Positions 13,078-14,636 of a DNA stretch of 14,636 bases are shown one piece after another. This DNA comes from CAYGHG01 sp964349515. Lineage in GTDB: Bacteria > Oederibacteriota > PGYV01 > CAYGHG01. Position numbers and translations under genes: made by a program. Within the stretch, counting starts at the first letter, position 1, and each line of letters begins with the position of its first letter. A model generated the notes under the pieces. That model was given only the letters and a program-made list of their open reading frames with translations, was not told the DNA's origin and searched no databases. The DNA lies in the NCBI GenBank assembly GCA_964349515.1, contig CAYGHG010000064.1:1-14636 (forward strand). The letters run 5' to 3'.

Positions 13078-14343
13078 CTAAATACTCACCTTTCCAAGCA
13101 GTATTTTCCACAACGGCACGGCCGTGACAGGTGTCTTTTCCATTACAAAATCTTTTTCATATGACCTTGTTGCCACATACGCTTTTGCAGGTTTGTTCCT
13201 TTTTATATACAGTTTCAATCCGTCGAGCCTTTTATCATTTTCCTCAAGTTCATCAACGTATTTACTCTCCACAGCTATAGGCCCCTGCCCCAAATCCGTT
13301 ACAAAATCCAGCTCACGCGTGCTCTCGGCAAAATAACCTATGGATTTTGCTTTTTGTGACAAATAGTTATAAAGGGTATTCTCTGCCCGCACGCCAATAT
13401 CCCGCCTGTTATCAAGCGCGTTCTTAAACCCGGTATCGCTAAAATATATTTTTTTCTGCGCATATGCCCTGTCCTTGGCAGACCACGTCCACTTGCCCAT
13501 GACCGAGATTAAATAAGCCTTTTCCAGAAAAGAAACATATTGCTTTGCAGTCGCGACTGTTATGCCGGACGGCTTTGCCAGCCGGTTGTAGCTTGACCTT
13601 GTTCCCAGCCCCGCGGATATCAGTTCAAGAACAGTTTTTACCTCATGATCTTTTTTAACCCTAAAAAGCCTTATTATGTCCCTGCTTATGACGTCCTCAA
13701 GAAGTTTTCTCATATAAAACATTTCCGCCGTACCTGTAACAACCTCAGGATAGCCGCCCGAAGCCATATATTCATCCAGGTACGCCACATACAGGTGTGT
13801 GTCTGCTTCATAAGGCGCGTATTTTTTGAATTCTAAAAACTCCCTGAAACTAAGAGGCATAATTCTGGTCGTAGTCTGCCTTCCGGTCAGCTTGTTTCCC
13901 CTGGATTCTATGAGATAGGATGTAGATCCTGTGATATATACTTTTACCCCTCCGAGATCATATATGGATTTTAGTTCGCCGTCCCACCCCGGGACAATTT
14001 GTATTTCATCAACAAGAAAGTAGATTTTTCTTGAAAAAGGGTGTTTAAAGAGCGTCCTGAAATTTCGCAGGTGTTTTTCCAGCGGTAACTTGTCAATTCC
14101 CGAAAGGTCAGCCTGCAGATAAAATATGTCAGTAGCCGGGACTTTTTTCAGCAGCCCTGCTATGACCTGTTTTAAAATCGTAGTCTTTCCTGTCCTTCTG
14201 CCGCCTACAATAATCTCTACGTTTTTATATTCATAAGACTTTTCAGTCAGGTTTTCATACTCCGCACGCCTGATACCGCTGTCAAAAACAGCTCCCTGCC
14301 ACCAGGGATTTAGCAGCCTGTATAAATCATCTAATTCACTCAT
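13078..14343 (-). CDS. AAA ATPase with DUF4143 domain
   Basis: This 421-residue protein has Walker A GGRRTGKT (47-54), Walker B YFLVDEIQ with D112/E113 and the sensor-like 'VYITGSTSYLI', then 'LTGRQTTTRIMPLSFREFLEF', all typical of the AAA_14 domain. The second half fits DUF4143: a winged-helix-like stretch (EVKTVLELISAGLGTRSSYNRL...), 'KKIYFSDTGFKNAL' and a nuclease-like 'ELDFVTDLGQGPIAVESKY' recalling PD-(D/E)XK folds. Such proteins are common, often mobile, and poorly characterised; DNA or nucleoprotein handling in defence or toxin-antitoxin-like modules has been suggested. The ATG at 14343 has AAGGAG seven bases upstream; an ATG at 14364 has none. Its promoter (14414-14387) is embedded in palindromic repeats, suggesting tight regulation, perhaps by its own winged helix. 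Confidence 0.9.
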   Translation of the reverse strand: MSELDDLYRLLNPWWQGAVFDSGIRRAEYENLTEKSYEYKNVEIIVGGRRTGKTTILKQVIAGLLKKVPATDIFYLQADLSGIDKLPLEKHLRNFRTLFKHPFSRKIYFLVDEIQIVPGWDGELKSIYDLGGVKVYITGSTSYLIESRGNKLTGRQTTTRIMPLSFREFLEFKKYAPYEADTHLYVAYLDEYMASGGYPEVVTGTAEMFYMRKLLEDVISRDIIRLFRVKKDHEVKTVLELISAGLGTRSSYNRLAKPSGITVATAKQYVSFLEKAYLISVMGKWTWSAKDRAYAQKKIYFSDTGFKNALDNRRDIGVRAENTLYNYLSQKAKSIGYFAESTRELDFVTDLGQGPIAVESKYVDELEENDKRLDGLKLYIKRNKPAKAYVATRSYEKDFVMEKTPVTAVPLWKILLGKVSI

Positions 14344-14383
14344 ATTTAAGCTCCTTTTTACCATGCGTTTCTTAATTCCATGA

Positions 14384-14440
14384 TTATTTATACCATACTA
14401 TAAATAAAAGTCAATTTATTTATAGTACACTATAAATAAT
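14384..14440. promoter_or_regulatory. Four alternating copies of an ACTATAAATAA element over the ATPase promoter
   Basis: The plus-oriented copies are 14397-14408 and 14429-14440 and the minus-oriented copies are 14415-14426 and, partly, 14384-14392. Neighbouring copies form two overlapping perfect palindromes: 12-bp arms around AGTCAA (14397-14426) and 11-bp arms around AC (14416-14439). The -35 box lies in the centre of the first palindrome and the -10 box inside the first copy, so a bound repressor would cover the promoter. Confidence 0.65.
14387..14414 (-). promoter_or_regulatory. Sigma-70-type promoter of the ATPase gene
   Basis: On the minus strand, TTGACT (14414-14409) and TATAAA (14392-14387) with 16-base spacing, each one mismatch from consensus. 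The predicted start near 14380 leaves a leader of about 37 bases. Confidence 0.65.
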
Positions 14441-14491
14441 CTGACTTTTCCATAATACTCTTATAAAATAAGGTGTTTTTTAAGTAGCTTT

Positions 14492-14632
14492 TTATGTGCT
14501 GATAGATTTTAAGCTAAAATCACAAATATTAAAGTTTTTAATCACCTGCCCGTTGTTATAACCACTTGGGAGCCAGGCATCTCCTCTGTTCATGGCCTCA
14601 ATTAGCCTCCTAATTTGATGGTCAGTGGTCAT
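14492..14632 (-). CDS. Small ORF, possible remnant of an IS21-type transposase start
   Basis: This 46-residue ORF starts with ATG at 14632, directly after an in-frame TAG at 14635-14633. The first residues, MTTDHQIRRLIEAMNRGD, resemble the N-terminus of some IS21-family IstA transposases (pattern 'TDxQ(V/I)RRL...MN(R/K)'), but the sequence then continues with AWLPSGYNNGQVIKNFN and stops at 14494-14492. The expected helix-turn-helix continuation is missing. It could be a truncated insertion-sequence relic or an unrelated small protein. The window edge prevents checking the upstream region. Confidence 0.3.
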   Translation of the reverse strand: MTTDHQIRRLIEAMNRGDAWLPSGYNNGQVIKNFNICDFSLKSIST

Positions 14633-14636
14633 CTAT

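Overview
The window looks like a chromosomal piece from an uncultivated, diderm (Gram-negative type) bacterium. Two predicted proteins carry lipoboxes, one has a Sec signal plus a C-terminal Phe as in outer-membrane barrels, and three secreted proteins carry long Thr/Ala/Pro-rich linkers (repeated TAT/TPT motifs). One of these ends in a 'YPNP' adhesion/sorting-like domain. This style reminds me of candidate phyla such as Goldbacteria, but that is an impression and cannot be proven from the sequence. No rRNA, tRNA, CRISPR array or intact insertion sequence was seen. A run of exactly 100 N (3756-3855) is an assembly gap inside a tandem repeat.

Layout. Only the first gene (101-1591) is on the plus strand; it encodes a Thr-rich linker followed by a beta-propeller-like domain, and its 5' end is probably frameshifted or cut by the window edge. 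All other convincing genes are on the minus strand. Reading in their direction from the right edge: a small unknown ORF (14632-14492), a DUF4143-type AAA ATPase (14343-13078) behind a strikingly palindromic promoter, a short in-frame ORF following its TAG stop (13038-12910), a 41-bp near-perfect palindrome, and a class II Fic AMPylase (12752-11637) with a clear promoter and a 10-bp hairpin in its leader. Then come about 700 bases of intergenic DNA with hairpin repeats, an outer-membrane-barrel candidate (10927-10016), a secreted Thr-rich protein (9706-8993), a DNRLRE-like lipoprotein (8821-8183), a tandem repeat array, an alpha/beta hydrolase (7970-6906) and a second, larger array of the same repeat (6481-6900). 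A tightly packed run follows: membrane coiled-coil protein (6429-5563), NHL-propeller lipoprotein (5547-4324) and GGQ release-factor-like protein (4319-3975). After the 56-bp hairpin repeat and gap comes a second tight run: GNAT acetyltransferase (3703-3140), YdeI/OmdA-like protein (3125-2553), zinc-ribbon methyltransferase (2524-1895) and membrane-anchored J-domain protein (1881-1588).

How it fits together. The centre and left are mostly cell-envelope and secreted proteins plus small housekeeping enzymes, with no single obvious pathway. The right end (ATPase, small ORF, Fic) looks like an accessory module: both main genes have their own promoters with symmetrical sequence, and the ATPase promoter carries four alternating copies of an ACTATAAATAA-type element.

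The most notable non-coding features are two arrays of one 34-44 base repeat, each starting right after a stop codon and including an exact 77-base higher-order duplication; the 41-bp palindrome; and the operator-like array at the right end.
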